5,536 bases of DNA from contig JAMCZD010000468.1 in assembly GCA_023473405.1 (NCBI GenBank), positions 1-5,536 on the forward strand, given 5' to 3'. This document shows positions 1 to 5,536 of the stretch, piece after piece. Numbering within the stretch: position 1 is the first letter of the stretch; each line of letters starts with the position of its first letter. This DNA comes from Candidatus Omnitrophota bacterium (GTDB lineage: Bacteria > Verrucomicrobiota > Verrucomicrobiia > Limisphaerales > UBA1319). Position numbers and translations under genes: made by a program. The notes under the pieces were generated by a model, which saw nothing but the letters and a program-made list of their open reading frames with translations, did no database searches and was not told the DNA's origin.

Positions 1-77
1 GCTTTTCCCACCAGTGAAAACCTATAAGGCTTGGTTCCTCTTTTTTCCTATTGAAATCGCCGTGAGCTACCCAGTCT
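1..77. repeat. Left arm of a perfect 77-bp inverted repeat
   Basis: Bases 1-77 are the exact reverse complement of bases 299-375; I compared them base by base. The match ends at 78 (mismatches at 78 and 80). The 221 bp between the arms encode the first part of the toxin-like domain. The copied stretch comes from inside that gene (residues 62-88 of the protein starting at 114), so this arm carries antisense coding sequence and interrupts the upstream end of the gene. Perfect identity at a sequence edge is typical of a foldback chimera from amplification or assembly. A real recent inversion or duplication is the alternative. Confidence 0.95.
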
Positions 78-113
78 CGCAATATCGGGGCGGCCGATAA
101 CGGGATCGACATC

Positions 114-680
114 TTGTATTCAACCCACGACTTTAATGATTGGAATTGGGGTTGGCATTTCAATAGGTCAAGGGAAGGCGATTCAAGGCTAAGTCATGTG
201 GGTATAGAACTGCAAAAGGCAAAGGCAGAATGTACAAAGTCAACGGACAGCGCTTACAATGCAGCCGCTTATCTCGGCCGGGCATTACACCCGCTTCAAG
301 ACTGGGTAGCTCACGGCGATTTCAATAGGAAAAAAGAGGAACCAAGCCTTATAGGTTTTCACTGGTGGGAAAAGCGATTTTATTGGCATAATTGGGATGC
401 GCTCAATAATACAGGCGGAATTTATGGACCGGGTGATCCAGACAATTCGGAACTAGATGCGAACGGTCCAGATGGACGGACAACAATCAATACCTTGCAG
501 TCTGGAACACTCCTCAGCAACGGAGACCTAAGCTACTGGAGTATTTTCCATGGCGGTCACCAGCGTATAAATTTGACAGAAACACAGACGAAAACGTTAT
601 TGGAAGATTTCCAGGGTTACCTTCAAACAAACGCCAAACCATGTGGAGAATGCTGGAAAGCCTTCTTAAAAGGCTATTAA
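114..680 (+). CDS. Zinc-phospholipase/nuclease-like toxin domain, 5'-broken (RHS/polymorphic-toxin tip)
   Basis: The 188 residues begin at a TTG (114), the only possible start; there is no ATG or GTG before it in frame. The frame is open back to 66, and plausible protein sequence seems to begin at 78, immediately after the left inverted-repeat arm, so the gene is probably a fragment of a longer protein. Residues 53-69 contain LGRALHPLQDWVAHGDF, giving H59-x3-D63-x3-H67. This helical metal-binding pattern resembles zinc-dependent phospholipase C and S1/P1-type nucleases, and I recall similar LHPLQDWVAHGD segments at the C-termini of RHS-repeat proteins. Further candidate ligands are H5, D6 and H15 near the start. 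A C-x2-C pair (CGEC, 177-180) lies near the end. There is no signal peptide or membrane helix, as expected for a toxin tip delivered by its parent protein. The next gene starts 3 nt downstream and may be its immunity protein. The exact substrate is unknown: it could be a phospholipase or a nuclease, and active-site completeness cannot be judged without the N-terminus. Confidence 0.6.
   Translation: MYSTHDFNDWNWGWHFNRSREGDSRLSHVGIELQKAKAECTKSTDSAYNAAAYLGRALHPLQDWVAHGDFNRKKEEPSLIGFHWWEKRFYWHNWDALNNTGGIYGPGDPDNSELDANGPDGRTTINTLQSGTLLSNGDLSYWSIFHGGHQRINLTETQTKTLLEDFQGYLQTNAKPCGECWKAFLKGY
299..375. repeat. Right arm of the 77-bp inverted repeat
   Basis: This is the partner of bases 1-77 in opposite orientation. 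It lies wholly inside the toxin-like gene and encodes the segment just after the first metal-ligand His: the QDWVAHGDF part of the motif and the FHWWEKR stretch. Because it sits in intact coding context, it is likely the original copy and the left-edge arm the derived one. Confidence 0.95.
668..673 (+). promoter_or_regulatory. Weak Shine-Dalgarno site for the small membrane protein
   Basis: AAAAGG ends 10 nt before ATG 684 and lies inside the last codons of the upstream gene. It supports the ATG at 684 as start and suggests coupled translation of the two genes. Confidence 0.4.
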
Positions 681-683
681 TAT

Positions 684-1022
684 ATGAAACGCCAAGACTT
701 TCGCAATATACCCTATATATTGTTAATTGGTCTAATTACGGGCCTTTTTATGGTGGCCTTTTTTTGCCTATTTGCACCTGCCCTTCCGATAATTATTGAT
801 AATTTTTTGAACGCTCCTGCAATAGGATTGGCATGGTGGTGGTATGAAGTTGGATTACCACCTCAGGGCGAAGCCGCCCTGGCGATGCCTCTTGTCTTTG
901 GGTTCATCCAATGGTTTATCATCGGGGCCCTATTTGGTCTATGGCGTTGTAGGAAGGTCCATCGTAGTTATGCTCAAGGAGCATCTAAAAAGGCAGATTC
1001 TGAAATTAAGCGTTTGGTTTAA
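684..1022 (+). CDS. Small two-helix inner-membrane protein, candidate immunity protein
   Basis: This 112-residue protein is not from a family I recognise. It starts at ATG 684, 3 nt after the toxin-domain stop, with a weak purine-rich site AAAAGG at 668-673 lying inside the end of the upstream gene. That tight spacing suggests co-transcription and perhaps translational coupling. Residues 10-38 form a long hydrophobic stretch (one long helix or a re-entrant segment) and residues 68-87 form a second helix (MPLVFGFIQWFIIGALFGLW). Between them is a WWWYE aromatic patch followed by LPPQGE. The C-terminus is basic (RCRKVHR), which by the positive-inside rule places it in the cytoplasm. In polymorphic toxin loci the gene immediately after the toxin tip is usually the cognate immunity gene, and membrane immunity proteins are common for membrane-acting effectors. 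That role is an inference from position only. The gene shares the low GC of its neighbour. Confidence 0.7.
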   Translation: MKRQDFRNIPYILLIGLITGLFMVAFFCLFAPALPIIIDNFLNAPAIGLAWWWYEVGLPPQGEAALAMPLVFGFIQWFIIGALFGLWRCRKVHRSYAQGASKKADSEIKRLV

Positions 1023-1092
1023 GCGTGCCGGGGTCAGAGGCTGCTCGGTTGGTGTGCCAGGAGGCTTTCCTTGGTTGTTTTTGCTCTTGTGA

Positions 1093-2508
1093 TTATGGCT
1101 GGGGGATTTTGTCAGCCGTGCCTTCAACCGTCACCTTTAATCGGGCCGAGAAGCCTTTTACGACCTGCACGTTTTGCGGTTGTTGAACAATCGTTGGCAA
1201 TGCATCGGCGGTCGTCAAACGCGCGAGTGGGCTAAGCGTTTCGCCCAGCGTGTTCCGAATCCTCACTTGATAATCCCCGGAATGGATGGGCGCCAGGTTG
1301 CCGATAATCAGAGTGGCGTTCGTGGCGCCAGGAATAATGTCTCCGTTTTGTAACCACTGGTAGTGGAGGGAACCGGCGCCGGCAGCGATGGCTGCGACGT
1401 TGGTCATGTCCATCGGCCCGTTCGTTTGACCATAAGTGTTGTTGCCCCAGGCGGCTACCACTACGACTTCCACGACCGCATTCGAACTCGTGGTTGTTCC
1501 AAAGGCATTGGTTATTACGACGCGGTAACTCCCGCGGTTGGTCAGTTGCACGTCGGTTAAAGTCAACACCGGGTTCGTTGCGCCAGCCAGGTCGGCACCG
1601 TTGAACTGCCACTGATAGCTCAGGGGCAACGGCCCTTCGGCCGTGACGCTTATCGGAATGGTCATCCAGCGGACAACGGTCCGAAATTCCGGCTGTCGCA
1701 GGATTGCAGGTGGGACTTCCCGGATTTCCAGGACGACACGATCGCTGACGGTCTCTCCCAACGGATTGTCGATAATCACCTGGTATTCTCCAGCTTGGTT
1801 GCGGGATAAGTCTGTTAAGATCGGCACTGCGTTCGTTGCTCCTGGAATATTTTCACCGTTGTGTTGCCACTGGAAGCGCATGGATTGCGCGCCGATTGCC
1901 TGAACCGAGAATTGCGTCGTTGTCCCCAAATAGGCCACCTGATTGGAAGGTGGGGCGGTGATCCACGGCGATCCGTTCCAAAGCAGCGCGAGTCGATGGG
2001 ATACTCTGGCAGCGACGCTGACTACATTGCTCAGACCGGGCGGAATCTTGCTCGCTTCGCTACCCCAACCGACAACGCGGCCGTCAACTTGCACGACTAA
2101 TAGTCCGTACGGCGAACAACAGGCAAGGACTGAGATGTTACTCGAGCCAACAGCAATCTTTTGCAGATTTCCATAACCGTTCCATCGCAGCAGGGTCCCA
2201 TCCCTTTGCAGCGCCGTGCTATATTCCCCTCCCGCCGCAATGGCCACGACGTTGGTCAGGTTCCAAGGAATCTGCAACTGACCATAATCGTTTGTCCCCC
2301 AAGCTACGATCATACCATCGCTCTTCAGGGCCAAGCTATGGTTTTCTCCCGCGGCAATCGCCACCGCGTTGGTGAGGTCAGATGGGACATTGGTTTGACC
2401 CGTTCTGTTATCGCCCCAGGCAACCACCGAACTCACGGCCACCTCGGCGCCGAAGATATTACCGACAGCCCAAGGCCAAATCAGAGCCAAAACGGCAGGC
2501 CATTTCAT
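1093..2508 (-). CDS. Secreted RCC1-repeat / Ig-like-repeat protein, mosaic and C-terminally truncated
   Basis: I chose the ATG at 2508 (471 residues) over the in-frame ATG at 2547. It has a GGGGA site 7 nt upstream and opens directly into a signal peptide, with a tryptophan-rich hydrophobic core and probable cleavage after FGA (about residue 21). Residues 28-180 hold about four RCC1-type propeller blades: two clear ones (VVAWGDNRTGQ, VAWGTNDYGQ) and two degenerate ones (LLRWNGYGN, VVGWGSEASK). Two bacterial Ig-like domains follow (about 181-263 and 267-349), each with an FQWQ/YQWQ strand and a D/N-x-G-x-Y turn and no conserved Cys. A single RCC1 half-blade (352-377) then runs straight into the second half of a third Ig-like domain (YQWLQNG, about 382-433). 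A fourth Ig domain starts at QQPQNVQVVKG and stops after VEGTA. The protein is likely exported and surface-bound or extracellular, with a binding or adhesive role. No catalytic motif and no C-terminal sorting signal are visible. A typical RCC1 propeller needs seven blades, so this one is incomplete unless it assembles with others. Confidence 0.9.
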   Translation of the reverse strand: MKWPAVLALIWPWAVGNIFGAEVAVSSVVAWGDNRTGQTNVPSDLTNAVAIAAGENHSLALKSDGMIVAWGTNDYGQLQIPWNLTNVVAIAAGGEYSTALQRDGTLLRWNGYGNLQKIAVGSSNISVLACCSPYGLLVVQVDGRVVGWGSEASKIPPGLSNVVSVAARVSHRLALLWNGSPWITAPPSNQVAYLGTTTQFSVQAIGAQSMRFQWQHNGENIPGATNAVPILTDLSRNQAGEYQVIIDNPLGETVSDRVVLEIREVPPAILRQPEFRTVVRWMTIPISVTAEGPLPLSYQWQFNGADLAGATNPVLTLTDVQLTNRGSYRVVITNAFGTTTSSNAVVEVVVVAAWGNNTYGQTNGPMDMTNVAAIAAGAGSLHYQWLQNGDIIPGATNATLIIGNLAPIHSGDYQVRIRNTLGETLSPLARLTTADALPTIVQQPQNVQVVKGFSARLKVTVEGTADKIPQP

Positions 2509-2515
2509 ATCGATT

Positions 2516-2520
2516 TCCCC
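2516..2520 (-). promoter_or_regulatory. Shine-Dalgarno site deciding the RCC1/Ig gene start
   Basis: On the minus strand GGGGA lies 7 nt before the ATG at 2508. No comparable site precedes the in-frame upstream ATG at 2547, and the 13 extra residues from that start would put charged sequence ahead of the signal peptide. Both points favour the start at 2508. Confidence 0.6.
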
Positions 2521-2609
2521 GAAGAGTCGCTGGGTATGCAAAAGCATTGCCCATGCCAGGAAGGGTACACTTGCCGACGATCACCAAGGTGCCGCGTATT
2601 GGATACCTG

Positions 2610-2626
2610 TGCGTGAATATCACGCA
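2610..2626. promoter_or_regulatory. Perfect dyad, likely repressor/activator operator 1
   Basis: TGCGTGAATATCACGCA is a 17-bp dyad with perfect 7-bp arms (TGCGTGA / TCACGCA) around ATA. It lies about 100 bp upstream of the RCC1/Ig start. Its size and symmetry suit a dimeric helix-turn-helix regulator such as LacI or GntR type, but the regulator is not in the window. A weak promoter-like pair on the minus strand (TTGCGT, then TATCCA 16 bp later) overlaps the dyad. If real, a bound protein would block it. Confidence 0.55.
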
Positions 2627-2629
2627 AAG

Positions 2630-2646
2630 AGCGTGATTTGCACGCA
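2630..2646. promoter_or_regulatory. Second dyad, likely operator 2
   Basis: AGCGTGATTTGCACGCA shares most of its sequence with the dyad at 2610-2626, with arms GCGTG/CACGC. The two centres (2618 and 2638) are 20 bp apart, close to two helical turns, so two dimers would bind the same face of the DNA. The pair is the clearest regulatory-looking structure in this intergenic region. Confidence 0.5.
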
Positions 2647-2773
2647 TGGCGGAAATCGAAAGACTGAAATTCTCCCGAGCCAAAGACGTAGGAATGCCGC
2701 CAGGATGGTCGCGTTTTGCATGCATTCTTCGGGTTTCGTCTTATGAGCGTCCATAACCGCCTATACAACGATG

Positions 2774-2800
2774 TGCAACTGGTGCAGTAGGTGCAGTAGG
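2774..2800. repeat. Three tandem 9-bp units
   Basis: The units are TGCAACTGG, TGCAGTAGG and TGCAGTAGG. The last two are identical and the first differs at three positions. The array ends 3 bp before the stop codon of the hsdR remnant, outside its coding sequence. It is probably a slippage-generated microsatellite-like element of no clear function. Confidence 0.8.
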
Positions 2801-2803
2801 TCA

Positions 2804-3031
2804 TCACAGCACACCGGCATAGATGCCCGCGTTTTGTTCCGGGTAACACTCGTAAACGTGCTCAAACAGGACAAAACACTGTTGTTCGAAGAGAGGTTTG
2901 TCATAGACCCGCGGCAGGCCGGCATCGAGCACGTCCTCGATGGCAAGCCGCAATTGGGAGCGGGCGGTTGATTTTTGCCGCCAGTTGAGAACGAGCAATT
3001 GCTTGATGCGGTTCAGAAGTGCGCGAGCAAC
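2804..3031 (-). pseudogene. hsdR: C-terminal remnant of a type I restriction enzyme R subunit
   Basis: The last 75 codons of this frame match my recollection of the extreme C-terminus of HsdR, the ATP-dependent translocase/nuclease subunit of type I restriction-modification systems. The hallmarks in order are LLVLNWRQK, TARSQLRLAIEDVLDAGLP, VYDKPLFEQQC and FEHVYE-CYPEQNAGIYA, followed by a natural-looking stop at 2804-2806. The PD-(D/E)xK nuclease, the DEAD-box helicase motifs and the helical region before this tail are all absent; full HsdR proteins are roughly 800-1,100 residues. The frame stays open to an ATG at 3088, but its first 19 codons look unrelated and cross the REP-like palindrome, so the homology breaks near 3031. 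No hsdM or hsdS is in view. The piece cannot restrict DNA and is a relic of a lost system. Its tail sequence is well kept, so the loss may be recent. Confidence 0.75.
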
Positions 3032-3060
3032 CTTTGTTTGCCTCGGCGCGTTCCTCGTGT

Positions 3061-3077
3061 AAGGGGTCCGACCCTTA
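3061..3077. repeat. REP-like imperfect palindrome
   Basis: AAGGGGTCCGACCCTTA folds as AAGG(G)GTC-C-GACCCTT with one bulged G. The GGGTC.GACCC core resembles palindromes associated with REP elements and their RAYT transposases, but a single copy in this window is weak evidence. It sits about 30 bp beyond the point where hsdR homology stops, so it may mark a rearrangement junction. Confidence 0.4.
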
Positions 3078-3174
3078 TGCATTGACACGACCCGCTGCTT
3101 GCCAAGACTCCGAACCAGGATCCCCCAGCCTCACCACGGGAAAGTCGGTGACATGGGCCAGAACTCTGAGCAAT

Positions 3175-3191
3175 TTGCCGCTTGACGGCAA
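3175..3191 (+). other. Small hairpin in the leader of the large secreted protein
   Basis: TTGCCG-CTTGA-CGGCAA has perfect 6-bp arms and a 5-nt loop, ending 27 nt before ATG 3219. There is no U-run, so it is not a classic terminator. It could shape translation of the gene, which has no visible Shine-Dalgarno site. It may also be chance. Confidence 0.3.
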
Positions 3192-3218
3192 GCATCCTCC
3201 GCCACAGCCTCCTTTACC

Positions 3219-5536
3219 ATGAGCACCACAGGTTCACTCGACCGTTTTCTGCGATGGCCCCTGCTATTCAAATTCGTCCTCGTTCTGGCGATGCTGTGGC
3301 GGGCAAGCGGGGAAACATCGGCCTCCGGCTCCGGTTTGCCCCGCTCCGCTCAGTCATCGAATTCAGCTCAAAACGGAACGTCGCAGGGGCACGCAACGAA
3401 CTCTGCCCTCACCCAATTCCCCAATTCAATTGCCACCCCCGAATCTCTCATGGCCGAAGTTCAGCGGCAATGTCAGAATGGGAAGTTCTGGACTGATAAC
3501 CAACAAATAAGCGCGGCGCTCGAGCGTGTCCGACATATTCTTACAAATTGCCCAGGCGGCGCCACCGCGCGTAAGGCCGAGTGGTTTGAGGAACGGTTTG
3601 TCAGGATCATGCGACTAAACGTGGCTGAGACCCATCGCCATTCGCTCTCAACTGCTCCGAATCGAACCACCCTCAGCCGCCACGCGGACTTAGGGACATT
3701 GGGGCAACCGGGCTGCCGTGTAGTGCCGGCGTGGAATCTTGAAGGGGGGCTGGAAATCCTCTGGCCCACCAACGCCGGGGCGGTGATGCGCGTTGCCGGC
3801 GAGGTCGTTGCCGAAACGGCATTATTAAAGGTGGAAAGCGATGGCGCGGACGCTCCCGCTCGCCTCTGTTCGAGAACCGGAGCCGAAGGTAGAGTAACTG
3901 AGGTATGGTCCTTGGACAATCCCTCCTTAGACGTTCAGGTTGAATACTCTCCGGAGCCGAGTCAATCGGCAGTCCGGGTCAGGCTGGCGTCTGTGAACCG
4001 GTCATCCCGCAAGGCTGCAGCGTGTGTCGCGTTGGAACTAAGGTTGAAACAATCGGTGGACCGCGCTCTTCTATTCGATTTCACCAAGGCGCCTTACCTT
4101 GAATTCGCCTACGGCAGGAACGGCCTTTTGGCGGCGTCATTCACGGCGGAAAAAGACGTGAACTTCCAGCACGGTCTTTATGGCTATCCAAACCGGAGGA
4201 GCCTATACAATGGCTGGGGCACTGTGGAACTGTGTAATCCCCCCGAAGCCAAAGACGCTATGAGTTCCACGCTGTATCTGCCCATCGTGTCGCTTTTCAA
4301 CGAAGCGCAAGGGGGAGTCGTGGCTTGGTGCGATCCGTGTTCTCCCTTCGGCTTTGATGGCAATAGGGACCGGTTGCGCCTCCAGCATACCTTTTATCTT
4401 CCCGCCGGGGAGGGAACGATCGATGACGGATTCGAGCCCGGCGACGGCACCGGCCCGTGGCCGTATCTATTATACCTGTCCTATAGTTCAAAGCCGACCT
4501 GGGATGAACTCTACGCCAGGAAATACATGCCTACCTCACCCGATCTTCGCGCCGGACAGAAAAGCCGTTTTAAACCGGGCATACTCGGTTGCGTGCGGAC
4601 GACCGAACAATCGCTGCCGATCGAACGCCGGCTGGGAATGAAGATCAACACGGCCTTGACGGGGGGATTATCGGTAAGTTACTCAAGTCCGGATTGGAAT
4701 CCGCGCTCCGAGATCGAGTGGGCAAAAAGCAACGGGATCACCTATTGCGCATTGGATGGCACGATCGGGATGACCATCCAAGTCGAGAAGTCGCAAGGCA
4801 TACCGAGTCGAGAACCGCAATGGGTAACCGAGCGTTACGAAAGCTCATTGATCAAAGACCGATCGGGCCGCACCCAGTGGTGTTGGGAGGGAAGTTTCGC
4901 CAATCCGAGTCCACGGTTTCCCTTCGGCCGGGACCGAGTCGAGGCTCTCAAGGAGCTGTTCAAATTACCGGTAAGTGGTTTCTGGGTTGATCTATTTCTA
5001 ACTCCCGGCGGCTCGGATTGGGCCCATCCGGTGGATGCGATGCCTTTCTACCCCTTGCAGCGGGCCTACTACGAATATCTCAGTGCCGTGGCCAATGAAT
5101 CCCGCCGGCGCGGACTGAAATTATTCGCCATTAACGCACCTTGGCCATCGTGCCTGGTGGGCAAATACGCCGATTGCATGACTTTCGACGCCTACGTGTC
5201 GCTGTCACTCATGATGCGGACGTATGGCGAACTAACCGGAGTCTCCACCCATCTCCTGGCTGATTTTATGGGAGATACCCCGCCGGAGAAGACGCCGGCG
5301 ATGGTTAAGAAAATTATTTCTGAAGCCATGGCTTACGGGGTGATTAACTCTCCCTACGGCCAAATCCGATTTCTTCTGCCCGATAATCAAAGGCTCAATG
5401 ACGGCCAAAAGGAGGAGGTACTCGCGGCTTACGAGCGGCATTACCGGCTCGCCTACAAGATCGGCCGGGCCCGGCTGGTAAAGGGCACCACCTCCGACGG
5501 CCACCCCGGTCCGTTCCTCTATTATCGGGCCGAAAA
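3219..5536 (+). CDS. Large secreted glycoside-hydrolase-like protein, running off the window
   Basis: Reading from ATG 3219 gives 772 codons with no stop to the last base, so the 3' end lies outside. An in-frame TGA at 3183 and no other start between them fix this ATG. No Shine-Dalgarno site is visible. Residues 9-31 form a signal peptide (basic start, core PLLFKFVLVLAMLW, cleavage near ASG-ET). A polar S/N/Q/T linker (32-75) and a short helical segment (76-140) follow. About 165-420 is beta-rich (for example WNLEGGLEILWP, VQVEYSPEP) and looks like a beta-sandwich. From about 484 there are alternating strands and helices ending in strand-like GFWVDLFL (587-594), LKLFAINAPW (633-642), CMTFDAYV (653-660) and HLLADFMGD (678-686), which suggests a (beta/alpha)8-barrel. 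Asp591, Asp657, Asp682 and Asp686 lie at or just after strand ends and are candidate catalytic acids. The layout recalls GH31/GH36-like enzymes, but I cannot name a family. A role in extracellular polysaccharide breakdown is an inference. Confidence 0.75.
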   Translation, partial: MSTTGSLDRFLRWPLLFKFVLVLAMLWRASGETSASGSGLPRSAQSSNSAQNGTSQGHATNSALTQFPNSIATPESLMAEVQRQCQNGKFWTDNQQISAALERVRHILTNCPGGATARKAEWFEERFVRIMRLNVAETHRHSLSTAPNRTTLSRHADLGTLGQPGCRVVPAWNLEGGLEILWPTNAGAVMRVAGEVVAETALLKVESDGADAPARLCSRTGAEGRVTEVWSLDNPSLDVQVEYSPEPSQSAVRVRLASVNRSSRKAAACVALELRLKQSVDRALLFDFTKAPYLEFAYGRNGLLAASFTAEKDVNFQHGLYGYPNRRSLYNGWGTVELCNPPEAKDAMSSTLYLPIVSLFNEAQGGVVAWCDPCSPFGFDGNRDRLRLQHTFYLPAGEGTIDDGFEPGDGTGPWPYLLYLSYSSKPTWDELYARKYMPTSPDLRAGQKSRFKPGILGCVRTTEQSLPIERRLGMKINTALTGGLSVSYSSPDWNPRSEIEWAKSNGITYCALDGTIGMTIQVEKSQGIPSREPQWVTERYESSLIKDRSGRTQWCWEGSFANPSPRFPFGRDRVEALKELFKLPVSGFWVDLFLTPGGSDWAHPVDAMPFYPLQRAYYEYLSAVANESRRRGLKLFAINAPWPSCLVGKYADCMTFDAYVSLSLMMRTYGELTGVSTHLLADFMGDTPPEKTPAMVKKIISEAMAYGVINSPYGQIRFLLPDNQRLNDGQKEEVLAAYERHYRLAYKIGRARLVKGTTSDGHPGPFLYYRAE

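Larger units (their letters stand above)
2509..2803. other. Intergenic region between the RCC1/Ig gene and the hsdR remnant
   Basis: About 295 bp without a convincing gene. It contains the leader of the RCC1/Ig gene, the paired dyads (2610-2646) and a 9-bp tandem repeat at its far end. A plus-strand mini-ORF of 36 codons (2646-2756) opens inside the second dyad, but it has no recognisable product and no ribosome binding site. I see no rho-independent terminator after the hsdR remnant. Confidence 0.6.
3032..3218. other. Intergenic region between the hsdR remnant and the large secreted gene
   Basis: It contains the REP-like palindrome (3061-3077) and a leader hairpin (3175-3191). A TTGACA at 3082-3087 has no matching -10 box at proper spacing, so no promoter for the large gene is called. 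The rest shows no gene-like sequence on either strand. Confidence 0.5.

Noticed and set aside
1023..1036. GGGGTCAGAGG as a second REP-like element
   Set aside because: Only one half resembles the palindrome core, with no matching arm.
1023..1092. Bidirectional terminator between the convergent genes
   Set aside because: I found no stem with a T-run in this 70-bp gap.
2547..2547. Upstream ATG as start of the RCC1/Ig gene
   Set aside because: The internal ATG at 2508 has a good GGGGA site and begins directly with the signal peptide, so the 13-codon extension is unlikely.
2646..2756. Plus-strand 36-codon mini-ORF
   Set aside because: It has no ribosome binding site, no recognisable product, and its start overlaps the second dyad. 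It is probably chance.
3082..3087. TTGACA as a -35 box for the large gene
   Set aside because: No TATAAT-like sequence lies 16-18 bp downstream.
3473..3919. Minus-strand 148-residue ORF inside the large secreted gene
   Set aside because: It lies opposite a continuous plus-strand frame with a signal peptide and domain structure. Its own translation is S/R/P-rich without motifs, so it is an antisense shadow.

Overview
The window looks like a piece of an uncultured Verrucomicrobiota-like (Pedosphaera-type) soil or sediment bacterium. This is inferred from gene style, not from a marker gene. The main clue is a secreted protein that mixes RCC1 repeats (VVAWGDN..GQTNVP..LTN..AIAAG) with Cys-less bacterial Ig-like domains. 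A very large secreted glycosidase-like protein and mostly GC-rich coding sequence fit the same picture. There is no rRNA, tRNA or CRISPR array.

Left segment (1-1022, + strand, visibly AT-richer): a 5'-broken gene encodes an HxxxDxxxH zinc-phospholipase/nuclease-like domain of the kind found at the tips of RHS-type polymorphic toxins. It is followed after 3 nt by a small two-helix membrane protein, which is a candidate immunity partner. The first 77 bases are an exact inverted copy of bases 299-375 inside the toxin gene, so the toxin's true N-terminal part is missing.

Middle segment (1093-2508, - strand): a secreted RCC1/Ig-repeat protein has an abrupt internal repeat-to-repeat junction and a C-terminus that stops part-way into an Ig domain. 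About 100 bp upstream lie two 17-bp dyad elements with centres 20 bp apart, probably a double operator. Further upstream on the same strand (2804 to about 3031) is a remnant of the type I restriction subunit HsdR. It is bordered by a 9-bp tandem repeat and by a REP-like palindrome.

Right segment (3219-5536, + strand): one uninterrupted reading frame of at least 772 codons runs off the window. It encodes a signal peptide, a polar linker, a beta-rich region and a probable (beta/alpha)8-barrel. It is probably a carbohydrate-active enzyme, but I cannot assign a family.

Overall this is a mosaic accessory region: a toxin tip with a candidate immunity gene, a repeat-rich surface protein, a restriction-gene relic and a secreted enzyme. 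The genes do not form one pathway. Several abrupt homology breaks suggest recombination, and the left-edge inverted repeat may be an assembly or amplification artefact.
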